36,834 nucleotides of DNA. Origin: Dehalococcoidia bacterium (lineage in GTDB: Bacteria; Chloroflexota; Dehalococcoidia; GIF9; AB-539-J10). Positions within the stretch are counted from its first letter, which is position 1. Every line of letters starts with the position of its first letter. Shown here piece after piece: positions 6,773 through 14,337 of the stretch. The notes below the pieces were generated by a model that worked only from the letters and a program-made list of their open reading frames with translations, was not told the origin of the DNA and made no database searches. The stretch lies in NCBI GenBank assembly GCA_030606165.1, contig JAUWGZ010000003.1, positions 1 to 36,834 of the forward strand, given 5' to 3'. The translations under genes and the position numbers were made by a program.

Positions 6773-8149
6773 TTAAGAGGCGGAAATCAGCTCAGCCTCT
6801 AAATTATCAAATTTGACAACCCTGCTCAGGAAGCGCAGCTTAATTTGTCCTAAAGGACCATTGCGGTGTTTGGCTATGTTAATATCGGCGATGCCGCGGG
6901 GATAAGGTTCCTTTTCAATATCATGCACCTTGCTCCAGTCTTCGGCGGAAAAATACATGTCGTCTCGATAGATGAAAAGAACGACATCAGCATCTTGCTC
7001 GATACTGCCACTTTCGCGCAAGTCAGCAAGCTGAGGTACATGGGAGGCTCGCCATTCTACGGCTCGACTGAGTTGGGACACCGCTAGTATGGGCACATTT
7101 AGCTCCCTGGCCAGGGTTTTTAAGGCACGGGTTATCTTGCTAATTTCCTGGACCCGAGTTTCATTCTTGCCATCGCCTTGTATCAGTTGTAGATAATCCA
7201 CGATAATCAGGTCGATGTTGCGTTCGAAGTGAAGGCGTCGTGCCTTACTTCTTATATCCAAAGCGCGAAGTTGAGGCGAATCATCAATATAAATCGGCGC
7301 CTCGGATAAGACGCCGCTGGCTTCCATAATTTTTATCTCATCTTTCTCACCAAAGCGCCCAAGACGAACCTTTCTAGAATCCACCCCAGATTCGCTGGAC
7401 AGAAGCCTCTGCACCACCGCGTCTCGGGACATCTCTAAGCTGCATAAAGCAACGCAAGCCTTCTGGTTAATAGCGGCATTTCTGGCAATATTCAGGGCCA
7501 GGCTCGTTTTGCCCAAGCTAGGCCTGGCAGCCAAAACAATTAAGTCAGACCTCTGTAATCCTCCCAAAAAATCATCCAGGGCGGCAAAACCAGTCAGAAT
7601 ATGAAGTATTTCCCCTTCCCGCGGTGCGGTAGACGAACCAGCCTCCTCGAAGTATTGGCCCAAAGCATCCCGAATGGGGACGAAATCCCGGGGTTCCCGC
7701 CTCATTCGCACTTGAAACAGGATATCTTCAGCTTTATTGAGGCTAGCCTCAACCTCCGGGCTGGCTTCGTAGCCAAGAGCTTCGATTTGCCCAGCGGCAG
7801 CGATCAGCCGCCGCATTATTGCTGCATTGGATACTATTTGAGCATAATATTCAACATGGAGGGATGTGGGCACATTACTTATTAAATGGCTCAAGAAGGC
7901 AGCACCGCCGATTTGCTCCAGCTTGTCCTGACGCATTAGCTCATGAGCCACTGTAATCTGGTTTATAGCTTCGTTGCGCTGATAAAGAGAGAGACACGCC
8001 TGGTAAATCACCCGATTTGTTTCTGAAAAAAAATCCTCGGCCTTGAGGGAAACGGCGACTTTCAATATGGCCTCAGGGTCAATAAGCAGAGACCCAACTA
8101 CTGCCTCCTCAGCTTCAATATCATGGGGTGGTAATTTTTCCTCTGCCAT
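6773..8149 (-). CDS. dnaB: Replicative DNA helicase DnaB
   Basis: 458 residues, the normal length. The N-terminal domain starts with the typical LPPHDIEAEEAVVGSLLIDP. The RecA-like C-terminal domain carries Walker A ARPSLGKTSLA, Walker B LIIVDYLQLI, the QLSRAVEWR motif and the SGSIEQDADVVLFIYRDD segment. As a hexamer it unwinds DNA at the replication fork. It starts two bases after the stop of rplI on the same strand and is followed by the DnaD- and DnaC-like genes, so helicase, primosome protein and loader are probably made from one transcript. No intein is present. Confidence 0.97.
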   Translation of the reverse strand: MAEEKLPPHDIEAEEAVVGSLLIDPEAILKVAVSLKAEDFFSETNRVIYQACLSLYQRNEAINQITVAHELMRQDKLEQIGGAAFLSHLISNVPTSLHVEYYAQIVSNAAIMRRLIAAAGQIEALGYEASPEVEASLNKAEDILFQVRMRREPRDFVPIRDALGQYFEEAGSSTAPREGEILHILTGFAALDDFLGGLQRSDLIVLAARPSLGKTSLALNIARNAAINQKACVALCSLEMSRDAVVQRLLSSESGVDSRKVRLGRFGEKDEIKIMEASGVLSEAPIYIDDSPQLRALDIRSKARRLHFERNIDLIIVDYLQLIQGDGKNETRVQEISKITRALKTLARELNVPILAVSQLSRAVEWRASHVPQLADLRESGSIEQDADVVLFIYRDDMYFSAEDWSKVHDIEKEPYPRGIADINIAKHRNGPLGQIKLRFLSRVVKFDNLEAELISAS

Positions 8150-8151
8150 GC

Positions 8152-8760
8152 CTAATCTTTCTCTTTCTTCTTCCCTGGCTTTTTCTCTGCCTTCTTCTCT
8201 GCCTTCTTCTCCGCCTTTTTCTCTTTCTCCTTCTCTGCCTTCTTCCCTGGCTTTTTCTCTGCCTTTTTCTCTGTCTTCTTCTCCGCTTTTTTCTCTGTCT
8301 TCTTCTCTTTCTCTTTCCCTTCTTCGATAACCACCGTAATTTGCGGATTAAGGTCGCTGGCTAACTTAACAGCTACTTCATAGCTGCCTGTTTTGCGTAA
8401 AGATTCCCCTATGTCTATTTTCTTCTTATCAATAACAGACCCTATGGCCTGACTTAATTCTTCAGCTACGTCGGCAGCGGTAATAGAGCCAAACAAGCGC
8501 TCTCCGGCACCCATGCGAGCTTTAAAACGAATTTCCTTTCCCTCAATTTGCTGAGCCAGTTCAACTAGTTTATCCCGGTCAATACTTTCCTCAAGCTTCT
8601 CCTTCTCTAGACTGGACTCTACTTGTTTAATGACCGCGGGGGTGGCTAGCAAAGCTAAACCCCGAGGCAAAAGGAAATGCCTGGCATAACCTTTGCTTAC
8701 CTCCTTTATCTCTCCAGCCTTTCCCTTTCCGGGGAGGTCTTCTAGTAAAACAACTTTCAT
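8152..8760 (-). CDS. rplI: Ribosomal protein bL9 with a long Lys/Glu/Ala-repeat tail
   Basis: 202 residues from the ATG at 8760, which has GAGGAGG upstream; the frame continues 18 bases further but lacks a better start. The first 150 residues are ordinary bL9: [32 protein letters not shown], then the C-terminal domain with [20 protein letters not shown]. About 50 extra residues follow, made almost only of Lys, Glu and Ala in KKAEKK/KKTEKK/KKPGKK units. bL9 binds 23S rRNA near the L1 stalk and affects frame maintenance. The tail resembles histone-H1-like or nucleic-acid-binding basic tails. dnaB follows after two bases. Confidence 0.96.
   Translation of the reverse strand: MKVVLLEDLPGKGKAGEIKEVSKGYARHFLLPRGLALLATPAVIKQVESSLEKEKLEESIDRDKLVELAQQIEGKEIRFKARMGAGERLFGSITAADVAEELSQAIGSVIDKKKIDIGESLRKTGSYEVAVKLASDLNPQITVVIEEGKEKEKKTEKKAEKKTEKKAEKKPGKKAEKEKEKKAEKKAEKKAEKKPGKKKEKD
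8153..8325 (-). repeat. Low-complexity purine tandem repeat (bL9 tail)
   Basis: About 170 bases are almost pure purine on the coding strand, with repeated units encoding KKAEKK and KKPGKK. Such tracts slip easily and can adopt triplex structures. Units differ at the codon level, so the repeat is not freshly expanded. Confidence 0.7.
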
Positions 8761-8772
8761 AAAATTCCTCCT

Positions 8773-8796
8773 CAGCACTCAGCGCGCTGAGTGCTG
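8773..8796. repeat. 24-bp perfect palindrome between trxB and rplI
   Basis: CAGCACTCAGCG followed directly by its reverse complement fills most of the 38-bp gap between the trxB stop and the rplI start. On the minus-strand transcript its 3' arm ends against the rplI ribosome site (CTGAGGAGG). There is no T-run, so it is not a standard terminator; RNA processing, mRNA protection or translational control are options. Confidence 0.75.
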
Positions 8797-8798
8797 GG

Positions 8799-9743
8799 TC
8801 AAAACGACAGAGATCTCTCTGCTGATATGGCAGCAGTAGCGCCGTCTCCAGCAGCAGTTACCGCCTGCCTGGCTGAATTGTGGCGGATATCTCCAGCAGC
8901 AAATATTCCTAGAATCTTCGTTTCCATGAGTTCATTGGTGATTATGTAGCCTACTTCGTCCAAAGGCAACAACCCCCGCCACTGAGCACTATTGGGCTCC
9001 GAGCCGATAGCCACAAAAACACCAGCCAGCTCTAATGTTGATATTTTATCATTTTTGGTGTTTTTTAGCACGAGTTGCTTAACTAACCCATCACCTTCAA
9101 TTTGGGTTACTACAGTACCCCAAATAAACTCTATCTTTGGTTCGCCCATAGCTCTTTCCTGAAATATCTTGCTGGCTCGAAGCTGGCTGCGACGGTGAAT
9201 GACCTTAACCGAGGAAGCAAACTTACTCAAGTAGAGAGCCTCAGTTATGGCAGCGTCGCCGCCACCTACTACAGCCACTGCTTTACCTTTGAATAAAGGG
9301 CCGTCACAGGTAGCACAATAGGAAACTCCCTTGCCCAAAAGTTTATCTTCCCCAGGCACGCCTAGTTTGCGAAATTGCGAGCCAGAGGCAATGATTATCG
9401 ACTCAGATACAAAATCGCCTTCACTGGTGCTGACCAGATTACGCTTCTGGCTGGGCACTGCTTTGGTAACCTCGGCAAGCAAGGTTTCCAATCCATAGCT
9501 AATGGCTTGCTCATGGATAAGTTGTCCTAAATCAATACCTGAGATACCCTTGGGAAAGCCAGGGTAATTCTCAACTCGCTCAGCATTGGTTATTTGCCCG
9601 CCAATTATTCCCTTTTCGATAAGCAAAGTATTAAGCCTCGAGCGGGCGCAATATAGCCCGGCAGCGAGTCCCGCCGGTCCACCACCAATGATGACTACTT
9701 GATAAGTCTTTTCGGGATTGCTTCGTTTCACTCGCAATAACAT
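8799..9743 (-). CDS. trxB: Thioredoxin reductase
   Basis: About 314 residues using the ATG at 9743; an in-frame GTG at 9779 is also possible. It has the FAD motif GGGPAGLAAGLYCARS, the redox pair CATC in SYCATCDGPLFKG, the NADPH-binding GGGDAAITEALYLS and the C-terminal FAD motif GIFAAGDIR. It uses NADPH (or another donor) to reduce thioredoxin in the cytosol. The usual start would be close to YQVVIIGGG; the 15 or so residues before it (LLRVKRSNPEK) derive from a short dispersed repeat at the 5' end of the gene. It lies between the M20 hydrolase and rplI on the same strand. Confidence 0.93.
   Translation of the reverse strand: MLLRVKRSNPEKTYQVVIIGGGPAGLAAGLYCARSRLNTLLIEKGIIGGQITNAERVENYPGFPKGISGIDLGQLIHEQAISYGLETLLAEVTKAVPSQKRNLVSTSEGDFVSESIIIASGSQFRKLGVPGEDKLLGKGVSYCATCDGPLFKGKAVAVVGGGDAAITEALYLSKFASSVKVIHRRSQLRASKIFQERAMGEPKIEFIWGTVVTQIEGDGLVKQLVLKNTKNDKISTLELAGVFVAIGSEPNSAQWRGLLPLDEVGYIITNELMETKILGIFAAGDIRHNSARQAVTAAGDGATAAISAERSLSF
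9716..9743 (-). repeat. Short dispersed repeat at the 5' end of trxB
   Basis: The plus strand reads GGATTGCTTCGTTTCACTCG followed by CAATAACA, close to the ATTGCTTCG...CTCGCAATGACA repeat common between genes in many environmental bacteria. It supplies the first codons of trxB, including LLRVKRSNP. Recognition is from memory of the motif, not a search. Confidence 0.55.
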
Positions 9744-9800
9744 TACTTTAACCTGTAGCTGCTCCCTCCCACAAATCACAGCGTGCCTACCCTAACCACT

Positions 9801-10958
9801 TTAGAATTCCTGCTTAATCCTATCAAGCATTCCTGGTTGGAGGATATCAGCCACAGTCATAGCCATTGCCTTGGCTGCATCCATTAAGCCTTCGTGTCCT
9901 GCTTCAGAGGCGGCTGCGGAGGCAAACTCCTGTGTATGTATGAACACCCCAGGCGAAGCTATGGCTATCGTAGGATGTATGCTCGGTACCACTTGACTGA
10001 CGTTTCCCATATCTGTGCTGCCAAAGCCAAAACGAGGGTCGAAGGCTTCGACATGTCGCCCCAGCGATTCTAGATTTTGCTTGAATAGCCCGGCTAAAGT
10101 CGCATTGTTTTTCATCGGAGCATAGGCCCTGTCTCTCCACCTATATTCTAATCTTGCCCCGCTGGCTACAGATGCTCCTGTAAAACAGTTTAAAACCTTA
10201 TCCTTCAACTCAGCAAGATACTCATTATCTGGAGCACGTACCAAAAACACGGCAGCGCTGTGAGCAGGCACTACGTTAGGAGCTTCACCTCCGTCTGTGA
10301 TTATGCCATGGATGCGTGCTTCACTCCTTATGTGTTGACGCAATGAATTTATAGAAGTGAAAGCTAATACCATAGCTTCAAGGGCATTTATACCCTCGTA
10401 AGGTTGGGCAGCAGCGTGGGCTGGCCGGCCAAAAAATTCCACCTCCAGGGAGCTGCAGGCAAGCGCTTCTATGTCTACCATATTTCGGAGATTGGGATGT
10501 ATTATCATAGCCACATCTATTTCTTTGAAGGTTCCCGCTTTCACCATGTCTATCTTGCCACCGAAGACTTCCTCTCCAGGAGTGCCCAGAACCACAACAC
10601 TGCCTCCTAACTGGTCAATTATAGATTTACTGGCCACAGCAGCCCCGACTGCCGAAGTAGCTATTATATTATGCCCACAGCCATGTCCTATTTTGGGTAA
10701 AGCATCATATTCGGCAAGCAAGGCAATTCTCGGGCTACCCTGGCCATACGTCGCTCGAAAGGCTGTAGCCAAGCCGGCAATGCCTCGTTCTACATGAAAT
10801 CCATTGTCTTCAAGATAGATAGCAAGCCAAGCCGATGCCTTTTCCTCTTCGAAGCCCAACTCTGGGTTATCATGGATATTAAGGCTCAACTGAATAAGTT
10901 GCTGCCTTTGCAATTCGACGCTATCTTTTACCTTTAGCTTCAGTTTTCCTATCTCCAA
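9801..10958 (-). CDS. M20-family amidohydrolase/peptidase (AbgB-like)
   Basis: 385 residues from a TTG at 10958, with GGGAGGG eleven bases upstream; no ATG lies in a better place. Metal-binding motifs of the M20 family are present: LLAEYDALPKIGHGCGHN, GTPGEEVFGGKIDMV and IHPNLRN, with a C-terminal FGSTDMGNVSQVVPSIHP segment. M20 enzymes use one or two metal ions to cut amide bonds in the cytosol. The sequence looks closest to the ACY1L2/AbgB group (p-aminobenzoyl-glutamate hydrolases and related amidases). The substrate is not shown. It is first in the minus-strand run with trxB and rplI. Confidence 0.88.
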   Translation of the reverse strand: MEIGKLKLKVKDSVELQRQQLIQLSLNIHDNPELGFEEEKASAWLAIYLEDNGFHVERGIAGLATAFRATYGQGSPRIALLAEYDALPKIGHGCGHNIIATSAVGAAVASKSIIDQLGGSVVVLGTPGEEVFGGKIDMVKAGTFKEIDVAMIIHPNLRNMVDIEALACSSLEVEFFGRPAHAAAQPYEGINALEAMVLAFTSINSLRQHIRSEARIHGIITDGGEAPNVVPAHSAAVFLVRAPDNEYLAELKDKVLNCFTGASVASGARLEYRWRDRAYAPMKNNATLAGLFKQNLESLGRHVEAFDPRFGFGSTDMGNVSQVVPSIHPTIAIASPGVFIHTQEFASAAASEAGHEGLMDAAKAMAMTVADILQPGMLDRIKQEF

Positions 10959-11034
10959 GGTTGTTTAGCCCTCCCTTCTGTCATTCTGACACTTCCGCTC
11001 AGGTGACAAAATAATCGTTTTCTATTCCCAATAC

Positions 11035-11063
11035 TTGAACCTCTTATGAATAGTTATTATACT
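11035..11063 (+). promoter_or_regulatory. Sigma-70 promoter of the yceD-rpmF-fabD-nusB operon
   Basis: TTGAAC (11035-11040) and TATACT (11058-11063) are spaced by exactly 17 bases. The predicted start is near 11070, giving a leader of about 27 bases with no clear ribosome site before the yceD ATG. Confidence 0.7.
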
Positions 11064-11096
11064 TTGTACTTGATCTAAATTTCTAGGCTATGACAG

Positions 11097-11537
11097 ATGG
11101 AAAAAGAACCTCTGAGGGCTTTGATAAATGTAGCTCAGTTGTTGAAAGAGCCCATTGGCTCTAGCCAGAGCCATGATATAAGTGGGACGATTGGTGAGGA
11201 AGTTGAAGGTTTTGTTGAAGGAAAGGCAAATGTGATTCGTATCGGTCGGGGAGTTTTAGTTCAGTGTAAATTAACTGCTGAGGTAAAACTCATATGTAGC
11301 CGCTGCCTCAAGACATTCTTATGCCCAATAAGTTTCACCGCCGAAGAAGAATTTCTTCCGATATCCGATGTGTCTGGTGATGTAGCACGCTCTTTGCCGG
11401 AACAATCAGAAGGGTTCACCATTGATAATAAAAATGTACTTGACCTGAGCGAGCTAATACGGCAATATATCTTGATAAATTTGCCCATGAAACCACTATG
11501 TCGACCTGAATGCCCAGGAATGAAGGAGGCGAATTAA
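11097..11537 (+). CDS. yceD: YceD-family (DUF177) protein
   Basis: 146 residues. It carries the DUF177 pattern: a middle segment LTAEVKLICSRCLKTF with the CxxC pair, a LDLSELIRQYILINLPMKPL helix and the terminal CRPECPG cysteine pair. YceD proteins affect 23S rRNA maturation and are nearly always encoded next to rpmF, as here. The rpmF ATG follows the stop by one base. No strong ribosome site precedes the ATG, although the promoter is good. Metal binding by the Cys pairs is likely but not proven. Confidence 0.9.
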   Translation: MEKEPLRALINVAQLLKEPIGSSQSHDISGTIGEEVEGFVEGKANVIRIGRGVLVQCKLTAEVKLICSRCLKTFLCPISFTAEEEFLPISDVSGDVARSLPEQSEGFTIDNKNVLDLSELIRQYILINLPMKPLCRPECPGMKEAN

Positions 11538-11538
11538 C

Positions 11539-11727
11539 ATGGCGTTACCTAAGAAAAAAACTGCTAAATCTCGCCAGGGAAAAAGGCGCAGCCACCTTAA
11601 ACTAACTCCGCCTGCCACGGATGTGTGCCCACATTGTCACAGTCCTAAGCTACCTCACCATGTTTGCCCTAACTGTGGCTGGTACAATGATAGAGAAGTA
11701 ATTGAGGTCAAACCCGCCAAGAAATAG
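11539..11727 (+). CDS. rpmF: Ribosomal protein bL32
   Basis: 62 residues, full length. The N-terminus MALPKKKTAKSRQGKRRSH is typical, followed by the zinc ribbon CPHC...CPNC. bL32 is part of the large ribosomal subunit. AAGGAGG lies upstream inside the yceD end. All four zinc-binding cysteines are kept, so this is the zinc-binding form. fabD begins five bases after the stop. Confidence 0.97.
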   Translation: MALPKKKTAKSRQGKRRSHLKLTPPATDVCPHCHSPKLPHHVCPNCGWYNDREVIEVKPAKK

Positions 11728-11732
11728 TTCGC

Positions 11733-12683
11733 ATGTCTGAGTTACCCAAGGTAGCTTATGTTTTCCCAGGGCAGGGCTCCCAAAGCCCTGGTATGGGGCT
11801 GGACCTGTACAAAAGCTATCCTTCAGCCAAGGAAGTCTTTGATGGAGCTGATGCTTCTTTAGGCTTTTCCCTCTCTAGTTTATGCTTTGAAGGTCCAGAG
11901 AAGGAATTGACGAAGACGCATAACGTCCAGCCAGCGATACTAGTCGTCAGCATCGCCTGCCTTAAAGCGCTTGAAGAGGCAACCATAGCTAATTTCCCCT
12001 CTCCCACGTTTGTTGCTGGACATAGTTTGGGTGAATATACTGCTCTGGTTGCTGCTGGTGCGCTGGGCTTGACTGATGCTGTTTTGCTTGTCAGGGAAAG
12101 AGGGAGATTAATGTATGAAGCTGGGCTAAAAAATCCCGGGAGCATGCTGGCTGTAATAGGGCTTGGTGAAGAAACAGTTAGGGATATAAGCTTTCATAGT
12201 GGAACTGAAATCTCCAATATAAACTGTCCCGGGCAGATTGTAGTCAGTGGTGCTGCCCAGGCTCTGGCTGAAGCTGATAAATTAGCCAGGATAAAAGGTG
12301 CTCGTGCCGTTATTCCTTTGAAGGTTAGCGGGGCCTTTCATTCTGCCTTAATGGAGCCAATCATAGCTGAATTCAGTAAAATAGTCTCGAGCTTTGCGTT
12401 CCATCCACCAGTCATCCCCATAATATCTAATGTGGCTGCTCGGCCGTTAACCGATGTTGATTCGATAAAAGAAGAGCTGGTGAAGCAGCTTCGTAATTGC
12501 ATCCAATGGCAAAGGTCGGTGGAATATATGATGCAAGGTGGGGTCACCACCTTTTATGAGATAGGTCCAGGGAGAGTGCTCAGCGGTTTACTCAGGCGAA
12601 TCAATTCAGAACTCCAAACTTTCAATATATCGGGACCTGAGGATATAGCGCAGCTAGCATCTAAAGAGGGACCAACTAACTAA
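11733..12683 (+). CDS. fabD: Malonyl-CoA:ACP transacylase
   Basis: 316 residues. Motifs: [12 protein letters not shown] at the N-terminus, the nucleophile in [11 protein letters not shown] (Ser98), the oxyanion Gln near [10 protein letters not shown], and the catalytic His in SGAFHSALM (about residue 203). It moves malonyl groups from CoA to acyl carrier protein for fatty acid synthesis in the cytosol. Length is normal. The TAA stop overlaps the nusB ATG by one base, so translation is coupled. Confidence 0.97.
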   Translation: MSELPKVAYVFPGQGSQSPGMGLDLYKSYPSAKEVFDGADASLGFSLSSLCFEGPEKELTKTHNVQPAILVVSIACLKALEEATIANFPSPTFVAGHSLGEYTALVAAGALGLTDAVLLVRERGRLMYEAGLKNPGSMLAVIGLGEETVRDISFHSGTEISNINCPGQIVVSGAAQALAEADKLARIKGARAVIPLKVSGAFHSALMEPIIAEFSKIVSSFAFHPPVIPIISNVAARPLTDVDSIKEELVKQLRNCIQWQRSVEYMMQGGVTTFYEIGPGRVLSGLLRRINSELQTFNISGPEDIAQLASKEGPTN

Positions 12684-13099
12684 TGGCTGGCACCAGGCGA
12701 AAAGCGAGAATCGTTGCTCTCCAAACGCTTTATGAGCTTGATTGCACGAAGCATAAGGCGGAGGAAGCTTTGGCTCACCTGAGAGCGGGGGAAACGCTGC
12801 CCCAAGAAGCACTTAGCTTCAGTGAGGAGCTTGTGAAAGGAGTGCTACAGAACAAATCTGAGCTTGATGCCCTCATTAAAAAGTTTGCTCCAGCTTTTCC
12901 CCCGGAGCAAATGTCGGTCATTGATAGAAATATTTTGCGCTTGGCTATTTTCGAAATTTTATTTAGCGATAAAACTCCGCTCAAGGTAGCTATAAACGAG
13001 GCTATAGAGTTAGCCAAGGAATTCGGAGGCGATTCTTCCCCCCGATTAATCAACGGAGTATTGGGCTCAATAACAACTGAACGCGGCGTAGAACGATAA
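12683..13099 (+). CDS. nusB: Transcription antitermination factor NusB
   Basis: 138 residues of the normal all-helical NusB type. It starts [17 protein letters not shown]-like (here [17 protein letters not shown]), contains [24 protein letters not shown], and ends with [30 protein letters not shown]. With NusE it binds boxA RNA and supports rRNA transcription and processing. It is last in the yceD operon. A structured stretch and a new promoter follow. Confidence 0.96.
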   Translation: MAGTRRKARIVALQTLYELDCTKHKAEEALAHLRAGETLPQEALSFSEELVKGVLQNKSELDALIKKFAPAFPPEQMSVIDRNILRLAIFEILFSDKTPLKVAINEAIELAKEFGGDSSPRLINGVLGSITTERGVER

Positions 13100-13103
13100 A
13101 GAC

Positions 13104-13165
13104 TCCCTAAGGGACATGAGAGCCTTGTCTGCTCTCCGGTAACCTCTTAACCGGGGTGATGTCCC
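13104..13165 (+). promoter_or_regulatory. Candidate three-way-junction RNA element
   Basis: An outer stem GGGACAT (13111-13117) / ATGTCCC (13159-13165) encloses two adjacent hairpins: GAGAGC/GCTCTC (13118-13123 / 13131-13136) and CGGT/ACCG (13137-13140 / 13150-13153). A short alternative hairpin TCCC-TAA-GGGA (13104-13114) would compete for the 5' arm. It would be part of the nusB transcript and lies before the next promoter. I recognise no known riboswitch class. Confidence 0.4.
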
Positions 13166-13182
13166 ACAAAAGATAAATTTTC

Positions 13183-13212
13183 TTGACAGTACAATTAAAT
13201 GTAATGTAAAAT
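13183..13212 (+). promoter_or_regulatory. Sigma-70 promoter of the sigma-54-like gene
   Basis: A consensus TTGACA (13183-13188) is followed after 18 bases by TAAAAT (13207-13212). The predicted start, about 13218-13220, falls only a few bases before the ATG at 13222, so the message would be leaderless or nearly so. No ribosome site is present before that ATG. Confidence 0.65.
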
Positions 13213-13221
13213 ATTTATACA

Positions 13222-14337
13222 ATGGCTAGCATGGAGATTCAACAAACACAATCCTTGCAGGCACGGCAAGAGTTCAAATTGATTATGCGACTGGAACAGG
13301 CTGGTTTGCTGGAGATGCCCGAAGAGGAGTTCAACAGGCTTACCACCGAGGTAGAAAGCAGCCCCTTGTTTAAAAAGTTATATCGGAAGGAGAGAATAAT
13401 TCGCTATCAGAGATATCCTAAGACGGATATTTCTCCTCGCTTTTATCAGCTTAATGAAGAGATTGCCGCCGGGACAGGCACTCTTGATATCGAATCCCTT
13501 TTATCTGACAAAGAAGATGTACTTCGTCGGATAAAGAAAATAGGTAGGGAGAATTTTGAGCGATATTTCTTATATCCTGAACCTGGGGTAAGCGTAGGAG
13601 AGGTCGCTAAAGAGTGCAATTTGGAGCTTGCAGAGGTTGAGGAGATAAATAGGCTCATTAACGAATTCTCCATTATGAACGAGTTTTACAACCCTTCTGC
13701 TCTCAGTTCAGAACATGGAATTTACTACTCCAAGGTCGCTTCGATAGAAAGGGGGGCTGAGGGTTTTATTATCGGCTATCTCTCACCTTCTTATGCTCGG
13801 GGAAGATATTCGATTGACTATGAGAGATTTGAGGAATTGAAGGGCAGCGGAGTTGTCAGTGGTGCTGAGGCAAAAGAAATCAGGCAGCTATTTAAGAGGC
13901 TAGAGCTAATCAATAGCCGTAAGGACACGGTAACTCGGATATTGCAAGGGATTGTGGAAAAGCAAGCACCCTATTTCGAATCCGGTAACGGCAAAGCTGT
14001 CCTGCCATTTAGCCAAAAGGAGCTAGCTGAAAGGATTGGGGTCGTTCCAAGCTCAATTAGCCGCGCCATTGGCGGCAAAAGCCTTGAGACGCCCTGGGGT
14101 GAAGAGAAAGCTCTTAAGGATTTCTTTCCTCGGCCGAGAATGTTCAGGAAGGAACTGGTCAGGCAGCTTCTTGAAACAGGGGAGGAATTCCCCTCTGATG
14201 AAGCGATTAAAGCTAAACTTGAACAAACATTTGGCGTTTCTATTTCCCGTCGCTCAATAGCAGATTTAAGAAAGGAGTTGAAATTTCCCTCGGCTTGGAA
14301 GAGAAAACAAGCTTTGCCTCAGCAGAGGAAACTATGA
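13222..14337 (+). CDS. Divergent, short sigma-54 (RpoN-like) factor
   Basis: 371 residues, against about 430-500 for typical RpoN. The N-terminus (QQTQSLQARQEFKLIMRLEQ) resembles the Gln/Leu-rich activator-interacting region I. The C-terminal half follows RpoN order: a LQGIVEKQAPYFE helix (about 231-243), a helix-turn-helix with LAERIGVVPSSISRAIGG (about 258-275), the LETPWG and ALKDFF segment (RpoN: TPRG, ELKYFF), and an RpoN-box-like SRRSIADLRKEL near residue 342 (consensus ARRTVAKYRE), ending PSAWKRK. It would direct RNA polymerase to -24/-12 promoters and need an AAA+ activator. Such an activator is encoded two genes on, and a -24/-12 match lies at 16990. The ATGA overlap links it to the kinase gene. 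The middle region is poorly conserved. Confidence 0.78.
   Translation: MASMEIQQTQSLQARQEFKLIMRLEQAGLLEMPEEEFNRLTTEVESSPLFKKLYRKERIIRYQRYPKTDISPRFYQLNEEIAAGTGTLDIESLLSDKEDVLRRIKKIGRENFERYFLYPEPGVSVGEVAKECNLELAEVEEINRLINEFSIMNEFYNPSALSSEHGIYYSKVASIERGAEGFIIGYLSPSYARGRYSIDYERFEELKGSGVVSGAEAKEIRQLFKRLELINSRKDTVTRILQGIVEKQAPYFESGNGKAVLPFSQKELAERIGVVPSSISRAIGGKSLETPWGEEKALKDFFPRPRMFRKELVRQLLETGEEFPSDEAIKAKLEQTFGVSISRRSIADLRKELKFPSAWKRKQALPQQRKL

Noticed and set aside
8043-8364. Ser/Leu/Phe-rich frames on the plus strand opposite rplI
   Set aside because: They are reverse-strand shadows of the Lys/Glu repeat tail of bL9; no ribosome site or family match.
10977-11012. Possible further copy of the GTCATTCTGA-type repeat between the M20 gene and yceD
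   Set aside because: Only about ten bases match before the sequence diverges, so chance similarity is more likely.
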